The position numbers were made by a program, and so were the translations under genes. A model generated the notes under the pieces. That model ran no database searches and was not told the DNA's origin. It saw nothing but the letters and a program-made list of their open reading frames with translations. From NCBI GenBank assembly GCA_016929595.1, contig JAFGIN010000105.1, forward strand, positions 1-45,670: DNA of 45,670 bases, in the 5' to 3' direction. Positions 8,817 to 17,853 of this stretch are shown here, one piece after another; within the stretch, counting starts at the first letter, position 1; every line of letters starts with the position of its first letter. The DNA comes from Chitinispirillaceae bacterium. Lineage in GTDB: Bacteria > Fibrobacterota > Chitinivibrionia > Chitinivibrionales > Chitinispirillaceae.

Positions 8817-10271
8817 ATGAATTCAGCGCATTCGGAACAAATTTTTGCTGAACAAGTTGCCCAGTTGTACAAACTGATGCCAGTCGGAATAATTGCAACG
8901 TTAACTAACAGTACCATTCTGACACTACTGCTTTTTAATCTGGTACCCCACCCTTTATTACTGAGCTGGACGGGATCGCTACTCGTTGTGTCCATCATTC
9001 GTTCTGTATTGTACAGAATTGCCCTCGATGCAATTTCCAGGAAAGCACATCTTTTTCTCTGGTCAAATTTGTTTTCTTTCAGCATTCTGACATCCGGAAT
9101 TATCTGGGGCAGTGCTGCATTTTTTGCCATTTCGCACACATCTGATGCACTTCGGATCCTGGTTGCCTACGTGCTAGGTGGTATGGCGGCGGGAGCATCG
9201 GGAACCTGTTCAGCCATGCGTCAAGCCTATTTCGCGTTTTCAATTCCAGCTCTACTTCCGCAAATAATTGTATTTTTCATGGAGGGAGAAATAACATTTA
9301 TAGCTATGGGAGGTATGCTTGTATTATTCTGGATACTTATAACAGCAACAGCCTTGACTAACCATACAACCATTAAAACTTCATTTCATCTCAGATTTGA
9401 ACGCGAAGACCTGATTGCTTCACTAAAAGCAGCTCATAAACAGACAGAAAAGAACAATGAAGATTTGCAATACGAAATTAATCAGAAAAAAAAGGCAGAA
9501 TCCGCTCTGCGTGAAGCACATGACTTGCTTGAAAAGAAGGTGGATCAGCGAACAGCAGAATTAAAATGTGCAAATAGTAAGCTGGAATATGCCAACCGGG
9601 AACTTTCTGATTTCACCCATTCGGTTTCTCACGATCTTCGTACTCCATTGTTCAGTATAAAAAATTTTTCAATGATACTGGAAGAGGAGAGTGGAGATAC
9701 ACTGAATGAATCTGCAAAAGAAGCACTGTTTTTCATTCAAAAATCCGTAGGCCGTATGCAGGATATTATCAGAGATCTTATGCTGCTTGCACGTGCCGGA
9801 CAGATGGAACTTGACATTACTAATGTAAACATGAGCTCGATCGTTTCCGAAATCATCGAGACGCTACAATTACAACAGCCTGAACGTGTAGTTGAAACAA
9901 TCATACAACCGGACATATCAGCATTATGTGATCCCCCATTGATCCGTATAGTACTGGAAAACCTTATCGGTAATGCATGGAAATATACAGGAAAGACTGA
10001 ACATTCACGAATAGAATTCAGTACCATTAAAAAAGACCATGACCTGATATATTGTGTTTCAGACAATGGAGTTGGATTTGATATGAAATATTCGGAAAAT
10101 TTGTTTGCACCATTCAAGCGTTTACACAGAGATTCTGCATTCACAGGTACAGGCATAGGACTGGCAACAGTACACAAAATTATAACCAGACACGGGGGTT
10201 CTATCTGGGCGGAATCCAGCCCTGATCAAGGGGCACGTTTTTTTTTCACGTTGAAAGGAAATACTAATTAA
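8817..10271 (+). CDS. Membrane sensor histidine kinase
   Basis: The protein has 484 residues. AAAGG lies 8 bases before the ATG. About six hydrophobic segments span residues 20-185. A charged coiled coil follows (about 195-262, with a DQRTAELKCANSKLEYANRE linker). The HisKA dimerisation helix has SHDLRTPL with the phosphoacceptor His at about 272. The ATPase domain has N box NLIGNAWKYTG, G1 DNGVGFD, F box FAPFKRLHRD and G2 GTGIGLATVHKII. All motifs are present, so it should be active. No response regulator lies next to it; the AhpD-like gene and a GGEEF protein follow on the same strand after 172 bases. The signal is unknown. Confidence 0.93.
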   Translation: MNSAHSEQIFAEQVAQLYKLMPVGIIATLTNSTILTLLLFNLVPHPLLLSWTGSLLVVSIIRSVLYRIALDAISRKAHLFLWSNLFSFSILTSGIIWGSAAFFAISHTSDALRILVAYVLGGMAAGASGTCSAMRQAYFAFSIPALLPQIIVFFMEGEITFIAMGGMLVLFWILITATALTNHTTIKTSFHLRFEREDLIASLKAAHKQTEKNNEDLQYEINQKKKAESALREAHDLLEKKVDQRTAELKCANSKLEYANRELSDFTHSVSHDLRTPLFSIKNFSMILEEESGDTLNESAKEALFFIQKSVGRMQDIIRDLMLLARAGQMELDITNVNMSSIVSEIIETLQLQQPERVVETIIQPDISALCDPPLIRIVLENLIGNAWKYTGKTEHSRIEFSTIKKDHDLIYCVSDNGVGFDMKYSENLFAPFKRLHRDSAFTGTGIGLATVHKIITRHGGSIWAESSPDQGARFFFTLKGNTN

Positions 10272-10443
10272 GGTTCAATACGGATTTCATAGTAATATTT
10301 TTCTAAAAAAATTACCAACCATGGTTTGGTCCGACAACCCCACCATAGCGGTTTCAAAAGCCTTAAATTAACCCTTCACTTTCATTAAGAATCGTTATAT
10401 AATTCATTCATAAGTTCCCTATTTTTATACCGAAGGATTATAT

Positions 10444-11004
10444 ATGCAACGTTATACACTTACCCCTTATGAGAATGCATCAGATGAAACAAAAGCGGTT
10501 TACGACGATTACATGCGGACAACCGGAGCAACCAAAATCCCGATCTGGTTAACAAGTATGGGGCACAGCAGTTCGCTGACACGGGCTTACTGGGAAAGAG
10601 CCAAAGGAACACTGTTCGGAGGAAGCCTGCCCCTTCCCCTCAAGGAGATGATTGTATTTGTAGTTTCAGCAAGAAACGGTGCACGATATTGCTCAGCCTG
10701 CCATGCTCAAAGTGTATTAAAACTGGACAAAGCATTCACAATCAACGACCTGGTCTCTGCGGTAAAATCGACTACAGATTTTCAAATGCCCGTATACTAC
10801 AGAACAGTTGTCGACTTTGCAACAAAAGTCGCAGATAATGCCAATTGTATCGAAGATGAAGATTTTCAGGTTCTTATGGATGAAGGCTTCAGTTTAGAGG
10901 AGATCTGCGAAATTATCGCAGTGATTGATCTTGCAACAATGTTCAATGTCTATACAAGCACTCTCAGGCTGGACCTTGATCCCGAATACGAAGCGATCTT
11001 ATAG
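10444..11004 (+). CDS. AhpD-like / carboxymuconolactone decarboxylase family protein
   Basis: The protein has 186 residues and an ATG at 10444 preceded by GAAGGAT. The family motif is clear: SARNGARYCSACHAQSVLKL holds Cys83, Cys86 and His87, the CxxC-H site of peroxidase-related AhpD-like proteins. LPLPLKEMIVFVVSA before it is the usual helix. It is cytoplasmic and predicted to reduce peroxides using the cysteine pair; the physiological reductant cannot be told. It directly precedes the diguanylate cyclase gene (2-14 bases, depending on its start), so the two are probably cotranscribed. Confidence 0.88.
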   Translation: MQRYTLTPYENASDETKAVYDDYMRTTGATKIPIWLTSMGHSSSLTRAYWERAKGTLFGGSLPLPLKEMIVFVVSARNGARYCSACHAQSVLKLDKAFTINDLVSAVKSTTDFQMPVYYRTVVDFATKVADNANCIEDEDFQVLMDEGFSLEEICEIIAVIDLATMFNVYTSTLRLDLDPEYEAIL

Positions 11005-11018
11005 AATTGTTAATTACA

Positions 11019-12062
11019 ATGATCAATGGCACTCAATGGAATGAACTGACCGCTCAACAGCTGGTACGATATGAGGCACTGTTCAAGTTGCTGGATGAAA
11101 TTCAGTCACTTGAGGATATCGGTCAGATCTGCCGGCTGGTTGTGTTGCGATGGAAATATTTCGCAAATGTTACCCGCTGGCGTCTTGTCCTTGTAAAAGA
11201 ACAGGGGTTTATGACTATTGATGGGATACGCGGAGAAGCTGTGGTATCAGAATCTGCGGAACTCTCCCAATGGGATTTACACTTTTACAAGCTTCAGGTC
11301 CCGCATTCAATTCGCACAAGTGAGCACATAAATGGTCCGGTGCTTCCCGATATATTTAAGGGCAATGACATCATCGAAGTTCAGATCCTGCCCTTTATAC
11401 GGATGAATAGCTGTATAGGATTGTTGAGTGTCGCTTCACGTCATGAGCCGTTCAGTGATATTGACAAAAAGTTTATCAGGATATTTGGTAATTATTTTGC
11501 CAACCGTATCTCAGAAATACTTTTTCGTAAACAGGCCACTGAAGCGCTGATGATAAAAGCATCTACGGATTCCCTTACCGGACTGCTCAACCGGGGACAG
11601 ATCATAGAAAAACTCGGGAACCAGATCGCTTCAGCACGCTATTCTAATGAACCTTTAGGCATTGCTCTTGCAGACATTGATCATTTTAAAAATATCAATG
11701 ATACCTATGGCCACCTGGCTGGAGATGATGTGCTGCGCGAAATTTCCCGACGGCTGCAAAAACAGACACGTTCCTCTGATTTTCTCGGACGCTACGGCGG
11801 TGAAGAATTTCTCTTTGTTTTTTTCCAATGCGGTGAAGATCTTGTTAACAGAATAGCAGAACGGATTCGCACCTATGTAGCTAATACTCCCATTCGGGTC
11901 GAAAAACCGGAGCCCCAGGATTTAAATGTCACAATCAGCCTCGGTACAACATGCCTCAAACAGAGTTTTGAAACAACTGTTGAAGCCCTGCTTGCACGTG
12001 CTGACCGGGCGCTTTACCGCGCTAAAGCTGATGGCCGCAACTGCATCAGTTATGAAAATTGA
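11019..12062 (+). CDS. Diguanylate cyclase with N-terminal GAF-like domain
   Basis: The protein has 347 residues from the ATG at 11019; a TTG at 11007 in frame would add four. The N-terminal 170 residues resemble a GAF sensor domain (LPFIRMNSCIGLLSVASR). The GGDEF domain follows: DSLTGLLNRG, ADIDHFKNINDTYGHLAGD, and the active-site GGEEF at residues 260-264. RSSD lies five residues before GGEEF, the spacing of the inhibitory c-di-GMP site, so product inhibition is likely. It makes c-di-GMP from GTP and is cytoplasmic. It overlaps or nearly touches the AhpD-like gene. c-di-GMP often controls surface structures such as the curli locus further right, but no link is visible here. Confidence 0.93.
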   Translation: MINGTQWNELTAQQLVRYEALFKLLDEIQSLEDIGQICRLVVLRWKYFANVTRWRLVLVKEQGFMTIDGIRGEAVVSESAELSQWDLHFYKLQVPHSIRTSEHINGPVLPDIFKGNDIIEVQILPFIRMNSCIGLLSVASRHEPFSDIDKKFIRIFGNYFANRISEILFRKQATEALMIKASTDSLTGLLNRGQIIEKLGNQIASARYSNEPLGIALADIDHFKNINDTYGHLAGDDVLREISRRLQKQTRSSDFLGRYGGEEFLFVFFQCGEDLVNRIAERIRTYVANTPIRVEKPEPQDLNVTISLGTTCLKQSFETTVEALLARADRALYRAKADGRNCISYEN

Positions 12063-12186
12063 TCTTTCACTTCTGAATCACCTCGATGTATCGCTGGAAA
12101 TTTGTCTTTTCCTAATTGACAATACATGAACGACTCAATCCAACGACATCATTGGATCAAAGTGCAGGGACACACAATGAAGTCAA

Positions 12187-12207
12187 AAGTGTGAAGTGTG
12201 AAGTGTG
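12187..12207 (+). repeat. Three tandem AAGTGTG heptamers
   Basis: AAGTGTG occurs three times in a row without mismatch and ends at GAAATTG. It has the same 7-base period as the larger tract at 12224-12286. Confidence 0.8.
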
Positions 12208-12223
12208 AAATTGAAAAAAATGC

Positions 12224-12286
12224 CTTCCTCCTTCCTCCTTCCTCCTTTCTCCTTCCTCCTTCCTCCTTTCTCCTTTCTCCTTTCTC
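12224..12286 (+). repeat. Nine tandem pyrimidine heptamers (CTTCCTC / CTTTCTC)
   Basis: Nine consecutive 7-base units alternate between CTTCCTC and CTTTCTC; 12223-12289 is 67 bases of pure pyrimidine. Two more CTTTCTC units lie at 12301-12314 after a CTTAATTCTTAATT interruption. It is a homopurine-homopyrimidine microsatellite, prone to slippage. Confidence 0.85.
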
Positions 12287-12318
12287 CTTAATTCTTAATT
12301 CTTTCTCCTTTCTCCTTA

Positions 12319-12340
12319 ATTCTGGCTCCTGAGTAGTAAC
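12319..12340 (-). repeat. Dispersed CTCAGGAG repeat, copy 2
   Basis: On the minus strand it reads GTTACTACTCAGGAG then CCAGAAT, two mismatches from the copy at 8686-8707. It closes the heptamer tract. Confidence 0.6.
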
Positions 12341-12588
12341 AATAATTTTTAAGCTCTGGCAATAATGAGAAGCATACTGTCACAATTCTTCTTATAATTA
12401 AAAACATCCGGCGAAATTTTAAACTTTTAGCCTTATATTACACTGTAATGTATATATATTGAACGAATCTTATACATGCAAAAACTAAAATACTCTCTAT
12501 TATCAGCCTATTATCAACGTCTCTAATTTCCAGGATGTTTTGTAACCACAAAGTTTGTCTAAACTCCACATCATCAGGGAGAAAAATT

Positions 12589-14034
12589 ATGACCCTATCC
12601 AGACGATCGTTTTTAAAAACTTCGGCTGCTGCGACAGCTTTTTCGATTGCCGGTAGTGCTGCAAGTTCAGTTCTTGCAGAGACACAGTCTGCACCATTTA
12701 CTCCCGGACCAGGTAATAAATGGCCAGGCAAAGTAGTTGTAAATTTTAACAAAAATGCAGTAACCGGTACAACGACCATTGGCGATGAGCAGATAAAAGT
12801 AATTAAAAAAATGGTTGATGATTCAATCAAAGCACTCGCAAACAAATCCACTGTTGGTGAAGCCTGGAAAGCAATCTTTCCTGACACCCTGAAAAGTACC
12901 TCAAAAATTGCTATAAAAACAAACTTTTATGCAACATCAGCCTGCAGAGTCCATTGGTCGGTGGTTCAGGCCATGACAGAAGGGCTGCAGCAGATGGATT
13001 TTGACGGGACAAAATTTGCGGCATCAAATATCACCATATTTGAAGGTAATGTGCCGGCTGCCAACACCCTTGATGGAGCAGGTTACACAACCGAGCGGTT
13101 TCCTGGTGTCAACAGAAAAATCGATTCATTCGACAAAAGTGCCCCCGATCCTGCAACCGGCGAAAGTGATGGTTATGCAACATCACTTAAGAATGCCGAC
13201 TTTTTCATGAATGTATACGGGTTGCGTGGACACAGTAACAGTTATGCTGAAGGGGTTACACTTGGAGGAAAAAGTAACTATGGCACCTACTCCAATGCCA
13301 GGATGATCCATACGCATCCTCAACTTGCGATCAGATGTGCCAACATGCTCTGTTCCGGAGCTATTTACAAAAAGCAGGTCCTGAGTGTATGTGCTGGTAT
13401 ATTATCAAATAAAAAGGGTAGCGGGATCAATGGTGGACCTACCGATTATTCCACGTATGTTAAAAAGATGGATCCGACAGCCACGACAAAAGCAACCAGT
13501 ACCATCATTATGAGTACCGATCCCGTGAGTGCTGATATGCAGGCGGTAAAGATAATGCAAATGAATGTAAATGGCACATTTGGAACAAATGATATGCCGA
13601 AATACGTACAGGCCTCCGGTGGTGTGGCCGGCGCGCTTTCAGGTGTTTCATACAACATCGGAATAATTGACGAAAGCAAAATGTCTATTCTTCAAATCAT
13701 CAATGAAGAACTCATTAATCCGGTCAGAACTCTGGACAGAAAAGAAACAGCATCGAATGAGTACCTTTTAAGCGTATCTCCACTTCCGCGGCAGGGAATG
13801 GTTGCGATTGACTTTTCCGTTCCTGCATCAAGACAGGGTGAACACTCGAAAATCTGTATTTACGACATGGCCGGTAAACTGGTTTTTTCAAAAGATTTGT
13901 CAGTCAATGGCGTATTGAACCATTTTGTATGGAATAAAGAAACGATTTCCGGTGTTTCGGCCAGACGCGGAAAATATGTATGTGTATTTTCTACTGATTC
14001 TATAACCCGTTCAGCCTCGTTTACCGTAGCATAA
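12589..14034 (+). CDS. Tat-exported DUF362 protein with C-terminal sorting-like domain
   Basis: The protein has 481 residues from the ATG at 12589, chosen because AGGGAG lies upstream and the protein then begins MTLSRRSFLKTSAAATAF, a twin-arginine signal ending SVLAETQ. The frame opens 18 codons earlier. The central domain has SKIAIKTNFYATSACRVH and FAASNITIFEGN, matching the DUF362 pattern; the function of this family is not well known. The last 85 residues (ICIYDMAGKLVFSKDLS ... RRGKYVCVFST) form a domain like the T9SS/Por-type sorting tail also seen on the GH2, PL9, GH53 and C1 proteins here. A Tat signal with such a tail suggests folding of a cofactor-bearing protein before delivery to the surface. 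The next gene starts 23 bases on. Confidence 0.82.
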   Translation: MTLSRRSFLKTSAAATAFSIAGSAASSVLAETQSAPFTPGPGNKWPGKVVVNFNKNAVTGTTTIGDEQIKVIKKMVDDSIKALANKSTVGEAWKAIFPDTLKSTSKIAIKTNFYATSACRVHWSVVQAMTEGLQQMDFDGTKFAASNITIFEGNVPAANTLDGAGYTTERFPGVNRKIDSFDKSAPDPATGESDGYATSLKNADFFMNVYGLRGHSNSYAEGVTLGGKSNYGTYSNARMIHTHPQLAIRCANMLCSGAIYKKQVLSVCAGILSNKKGSGINGGPTDYSTYVKKMDPTATTKATSTIIMSTDPVSADMQAVKIMQMNVNGTFGTNDMPKYVQASGGVAGALSGVSYNIGIIDESKMSILQIINEELINPVRTLDRKETASNEYLLSVSPLPRQGMVAIDFSVPASRQGEHSKICIYDMAGKLVFSKDLSVNGVLNHFVWNKETISGVSARRGKYVCVFSTDSITRSASFTVA

Positions 14035-14057
14035 TTTGTTATATGGAAGGAACATTC

Positions 14058-15224
14058 ATGACCCGGGAATCTTTAAGAGTATGTTTACTAATGCTGACCA
14101 GTGTTACCTTCATCCATGGATTTGACATATCCTTAAGTGGTACAGTCAAAGATGAACAGGGAAAGCCTGTTGCAGATGCAAAAGTAACAACCACCTATTA
14201 TCAGTATTCGGATCTTACGGATAAGGTAGTAACGAAAACAGACAGCCTGGGCAATTTCAAACTTGAAGTCAGCAATCTTTCGATCAGACATCAGGAACGT
14301 TTCTATCTCAATGCCGTTACACAATTCAGTATTAAAAACAACATACTCAACTTCACTACTTCATCGCAGGTTGTTTCGGGGCGGCTTGAGCTGTTGACCT
14401 TAGATGGCAAAAAGGCAATTTCTGTTCCACTTCAACGTTCTGTACGCGGAAGGCAGAGTGTACATCTGCCGTCAAACCATTCATACGGGCTGTATATCCT
14501 TCGCTTGAATGTCAATGGAGTCATCTACATCGGTAATCTTCTCTGTTTAGGCCCATGGAAACATTCTCTTACCGGTTTTGAATACAAACAGCCAGGTGGA
14601 AAATCAGCTTTGATAAATGAGAATATTATTATCGACACGCTGCTTGTTACAAAGAAAAACTGTATCGACACCAGAATTCCTATCGAATCATACACAGAAT
14701 CAGATCTGTCACCATTACTGTCCGCAGGTGTGCTTAGAAAATATTTTCAGCTCAGCGACACAATAATTGAAGGCTGGAGACCCGGCAGATCAACGCCGGA
14801 CAGCAGCTTCACACTTTGGAACACATCTGATATCTATTCGAATATCAATGGCGGAGGCGTAAAATACGTTGTAAATGGTATGCTTCAGGCAGCCGACCTC
14901 TGCATGGAGGGCCCGAAAAATTCAGACGGCAGTTTTCAAATGCTGGTAGCACAATCATCTTTCATAATGGATTTCGGGACTGACAATGCGGCCCAAAAAA
15001 TGTATCACTACATAAAAGAGGACTGTTTTGACAGTGACGCATCAACACTACCGGGACTAAGTGATTCAATCGCCTTTGTTACAACCGCTCTCAGTGGTAT
15101 AACACTTTACTCATATTCCAAACAGTTTTATTTCGAATTGTGTCTTGGGAATTTTCCAACTACTGAAGGTGCCATCACCATTGGTAAAACATTCCTGGAT
15201 TGTTTTATTTCCAGGATTGAATAA
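14058..15224 (+). CDS. Secreted protein with carboxypeptidase-regulatory-like and internal sorting-like domain
   Basis: The protein has 388 residues from the ATG at 14058, which has GGAAGGA 6 bases upstream; the first ATG (14043) overlaps that site. A signal peptide covers residues 1-21 (LLMLTSVTFIHG). Next comes a carboxypeptidase-regulatory-like domain: ISLSGTVKDEQGKPVADAKV and KTDSLGNFKLEVS. Residues about 100-170 (RLELLTLDGKKAISV ... SYGLYILRLNVNG) look like the short sorting-like domain of neighbouring enzymes, but here it is internal and about 215 residues follow. The rest is unrecognised. It lies 23 bases behind the DUF362 gene, so the two are probably an operon and may work together. 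Confidence 0.72.
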   Translation: MTRESLRVCLLMLTSVTFIHGFDISLSGTVKDEQGKPVADAKVTTTYYQYSDLTDKVVTKTDSLGNFKLEVSNLSIRHQERFYLNAVTQFSIKNNILNFTTSSQVVSGRLELLTLDGKKAISVPLQRSVRGRQSVHLPSNHSYGLYILRLNVNGVIYIGNLLCLGPWKHSLTGFEYKQPGGKSALINENIIIDTLLVTKKNCIDTRIPIESYTESDLSPLLSAGVLRKYFQLSDTIIEGWRPGRSTPDSSFTLWNTSDIYSNINGGGVKYVVNGMLQAADLCMEGPKNSDGSFQMLVAQSSFIMDFGTDNAAQKMYHYIKEDCFDSDASTLPGLSDSIAFVTTALSGITLYSYSKQFYFELCLGNFPTTEGAITIGKTFLDCFISRIE

Positions 15225-15375
15225 TACATGCATTGAGAAATGACATACACAACTGGAAATCATTGTTTTCAGTCGAACACGGCATTGACTTTTATAATTA
15301 CAAAAACAATATGAAGGTTAAAGGTCTCAGTTTGGACGGTGCACTGAGCAGCTTGCCGTATGTGTCATCCCAAGG

Positions 15376-15951
15376 GTGGTAGCAGCATCAGGTACAGGCC
15401 GGAATAAATTCTGGGGGGCCTGCATGACGGTTTGTTTTAAATACTCACATACCACATGTTTTCCATTAATAGTGTTTCTCCAGCAGGGAGATGAACATTA
15501 TTGCGGCCAATTCGGCTCTTATTCAGTATTTTTGCAAAACAGCGATACAGTGCATGCACGTTCTGCTTTTCAGGAGCATTCTGAGCTCAAACCACTTTTT
15601 GCACGACTCGCATTACAGGATTATGCATCCCGCAACGATATGACAGAACTTGAAAATCTGGACTACGTTCATAAACTTGCAAAAGATAATTCCCTGGTAA
15701 CCCGGTTTTCATCAATGATTGTCCTTGTAAACGATTTGCAGAAAAAAGAGCTTGAAAATGCAGAAAACCGGAATGACCGTTTTGATCGTGAAATCGAGTC
15801 CGGTAAAGAGAATCTCTCCACACCTGCCAACCCGATGCAGATATCCACAGTTCCGGAGCCTGAGGAGTGGGCGCTTATCATTTGTATTGTTATAGCTTTG
15901 ATTGTGGTTCTGAGGTTTCGGAAGCGATTTTTTAATCTATATAGGGTGTAA
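15376..15951 (+). pseudogene. C-terminal remnant of a VIT-domain, PEP-CTERM-type membrane protein
   Basis: The open frame is 191 codons with no good ribosome site. From about residue 60 it reads as the end of a larger protein: LVTRFSSMIVLVNDLQKKEL, then NRNDRFDREIESGKE, then VPEPEEWALIICIVIALIVV and RFRKR. This matches the tail of VIT-domain proteins that end in a PEP-CTERM-like signal (PEP motif, membrane helix, basic end), as I recall them; those proteins are several hundred residues longer. The N-terminal part of this frame has no signal peptide and looks non-native. I therefore read it as a 5'-truncated gene. No exosortase gene is in the window. A short intact protein cannot be excluded. 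Confidence 0.55.
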
Positions 15952-16084
15952 AAAAAATGTCTCGTCAGAAAAATATGGGTACATTCCGGTAAAGAAAAAT
16001 CCCCAAGCTTATGATATAAAGCATATTTTAGTGTTTCATTCCTCCGTTTTTCATTTCGTAGTCGGGATCGGAATCGGTATCGAA

Positions 16085-16114
16085 CGTAGAGACGTCCGGC
16101 CGGACGTCTCTACG
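16085..16114. repeat. 30-bp perfect palindrome overlapping the LamG stop codon
   Basis: Two 15-base arms, CGTAGAGACGTCCGG and its exact reverse complement, meet with no loop. The TAG stop of the minus-strand LamG gene (16110-16112) lies inside the right arm. It could act as a terminator stem, though the T-run that should follow is poor, or be a dispersed palindromic repeat that landed at the gene's end. Confidence 0.8.
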
Positions 16115-17843
16115 GATTTCCCGACTTAGGGACTATAAGTTTACTATCCCTACACTGCGTCATGTAACAAAGTTTAATCCAGGCTTCACGACGCACAGTT
16201 CGGGCAACTGATACTTCATCGATACATCCGGTAAAATCCATACTGTTTTTTCCATTGCCATGAGCACCGATTATCGTTGCGGTACCAATACTGTCATAAT
16301 GAATGGTCGTTGTGACCTCTTCTTCCTTTGAAAGTATGCCATCGATATAGAAGCGCTGACGCATTGCGGCAGCATCGTATACATAGGTAAAGTAGTGCCA
16401 ACCTGTTCCGGCAAGGAAGATTCCAGATGAAATATGGTTGTGAGTCATTGTATCCGGGGCTCCGGGTGAGCTGTAAAATGCCCCCTGACATCCTTTGTTA
16501 TTGTACTTGTCATCCATTCGTATAAGTGCTGCATCACCGATCGAAACGACTTCCCCACCCAGCCGATCTGCCGTATCAAGTTTTGCCCATGCTGAAAGTG
16601 TCAGGGATGAAGGTGCGCTAATCAATCCATCGATCTTTATGCGATTGTTACCAGAAAATCGCTGAGCACCTCCAAGGATCCCGGCCGTATCAGTGACCGT
16701 TGCATCCCGTGCACCATCATGATTATTTTCTGTTGCATCAGTGCATCCACCGTTAAGGTGCCACACCGCTGAAAATCCCGCAGCGGTATCGAATACAGCA
16801 TCGGTACGTTCTGAAGTAAAGACCCGTTTACCCCAGAAAAGATAGATCGACTGCTTATCATTGTTACCATATAATGTGTCAACCTTTACCCATACTAAAG
16901 CATCCCTTTTTCCACTGTCCCACATTTCGATTTCATACGGAAGCTGCTCATTATCAGAACGGGTAATTACAAGATCACTTCCGTCAGGTAAAAACTTTTC
17001 CATAGATACAGGCAGTGAAGAAAACCGTATCGCAAGGGGAAAATGGTAAACATCTTCATCTATGCCTGCGCCTGTCCCTGTCGTATTTAGAATAAGTTTC
17101 AGTGAGTTGGGACCATTTTCGGGTGCAATGATTGTCGTGTCAAGGGGTATAACATCGGTTGAATCCTGCAACAGCAGATCTTCTGTGCTGGCTGTTTGAG
17201 CGAAATAGAGTGCTGGAACTATTCCAGATGGCACAGAATCGATTACAACGGCTTCACCAGTAGAGCTTACCGGGGTGCTGAAACAGGTGCCTCGAAGATA
17301 AACAACACCATCTGCTGTTTTCAAGCTGTCCGGCAGTACAATTTTTATTACGCCCGGAGGAGCAAGCGCAGTTTCTTTTACCTGTAAAACGGTATCTTCA
17401 GAGGTGACTTCTATATTACGTATAAGGAGATGTGTATGTTGTTTATGATTGACAGCATACAGATTGAAATTCCCGGTATCATTGATTTCAAACTCATAAT
17501 TTCCGCAGCTGTCAGTAGTAAAAAAATTACTGCAACGGTCAGATTGACTGCCTATAGGAATATAGTCTTCTGCCAGCAGAAAAACATCAGTAAAGGATGC
17601 AGGTGTACCGTTTTCATGAACGATACGCCCTGCGACAGTTCTGGTATTAGGAAAGTCTGTACCGCCTCCGCTTATTGTTGTATTGCACAGGCACAAAAAC
17701 GTAACGTACGTTAGGACTAAAAACAGCAAGACACTACTGCGCAGATCCGGGTGTATAAAACGCTGCATCTTTTTCAGGAGCAGTTCAATTTTACTGGCTG
17801 CCATACTTCGAATACGTTCGAGATTTTCGATACCCGTTTTCAT
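16110..17843 (-). CDS. DUF2341 / LamG-domain lipoprotein
   Basis: The protein has 577 residues from the ATG at 17843 (AGGGGTGG just upstream), 10 bases after the TIGR02147 gene; an earlier in-frame start would overlap that gene. A hydrophobic segment ends TFLCLCNTTISGGGTDF, a likely lipoprotein Cys. Next is a carboxypeptidase-regulatory-like domain (RTVAGRIVHENGTPAS). DUF2341 follows (FPLAIRFSS, LPYEIEMWDSG, VWVKVDTL, IYLFWGK). Then LamG/concanavalin-like from about residue 370: AVWHLNG, NNHDG, SLTLSAWAKLD, WHYFTYVYD, FYIDG, FTGCIDEVSVARTVR. It is probably an outer-surface carbohydrate- or protein-binding lipoprotein. The pairing with a TIGR02147 regulator is typical of Fibrobacterota. Its stop codon lies inside the 30-bp palindrome. 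Confidence 0.87.
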   Translation of the reverse strand: MKTGIENLERIRSMAASKIELLLKKMQRFIHPDLRSSVLLFLVLTYVTFLCLCNTTISGGGTDFPNTRTVAGRIVHENGTPASFTDVFLLAEDYIPIGSQSDRCSNFFTTDSCGNYEFEINDTGNFNLYAVNHKQHTHLLIRNIEVTSEDTVLQVKETALAPPGVIKIVLPDSLKTADGVVYLRGTCFSTPVSSTGEAVVIDSVPSGIVPALYFAQTASTEDLLLQDSTDVIPLDTTIIAPENGPNSLKLILNTTGTGAGIDEDVYHFPLAIRFSSLPVSMEKFLPDGSDLVITRSDNEQLPYEIEMWDSGKRDALVWVKVDTLYGNNDKQSIYLFWGKRVFTSERTDAVFDTAAGFSAVWHLNGGCTDATENNHDGARDATVTDTAGILGGAQRFSGNNRIKIDGLISAPSSLTLSAWAKLDTADRLGGEVVSIGDAALIRMDDKYNNKGCQGAFYSSPGAPDTMTHNHISSGIFLAGTGWHYFTYVYDAAAMRQRFYIDGILSKEEEVTTTIHYDSIGTATIIGAHGNGKNSMDFTGCIDEVSVARTVRREAWIKLCYMTQCRDSKLIVPKSGNP

Positions 17844-17853
17844 GCCACCCCTG

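Larger units (their letters stand above)
12063..12588. other. Repeat-rich intergenic region
   Basis: This 526-base gap has no supported gene. It holds AAGTGTG repeats, a long heptanucleotide pyrimidine tract, a reversed copy of the CTCAGGAG dispersed repeat, and the promoter region and ribosome site (AGGGAG) of the DUF362 gene. Confidence 0.7.

Noticed and set aside
12187-12314. CRISPR-like array
   Set aside because: The repeats are 7 bases with no spacers; it is a simple tandem repeat.
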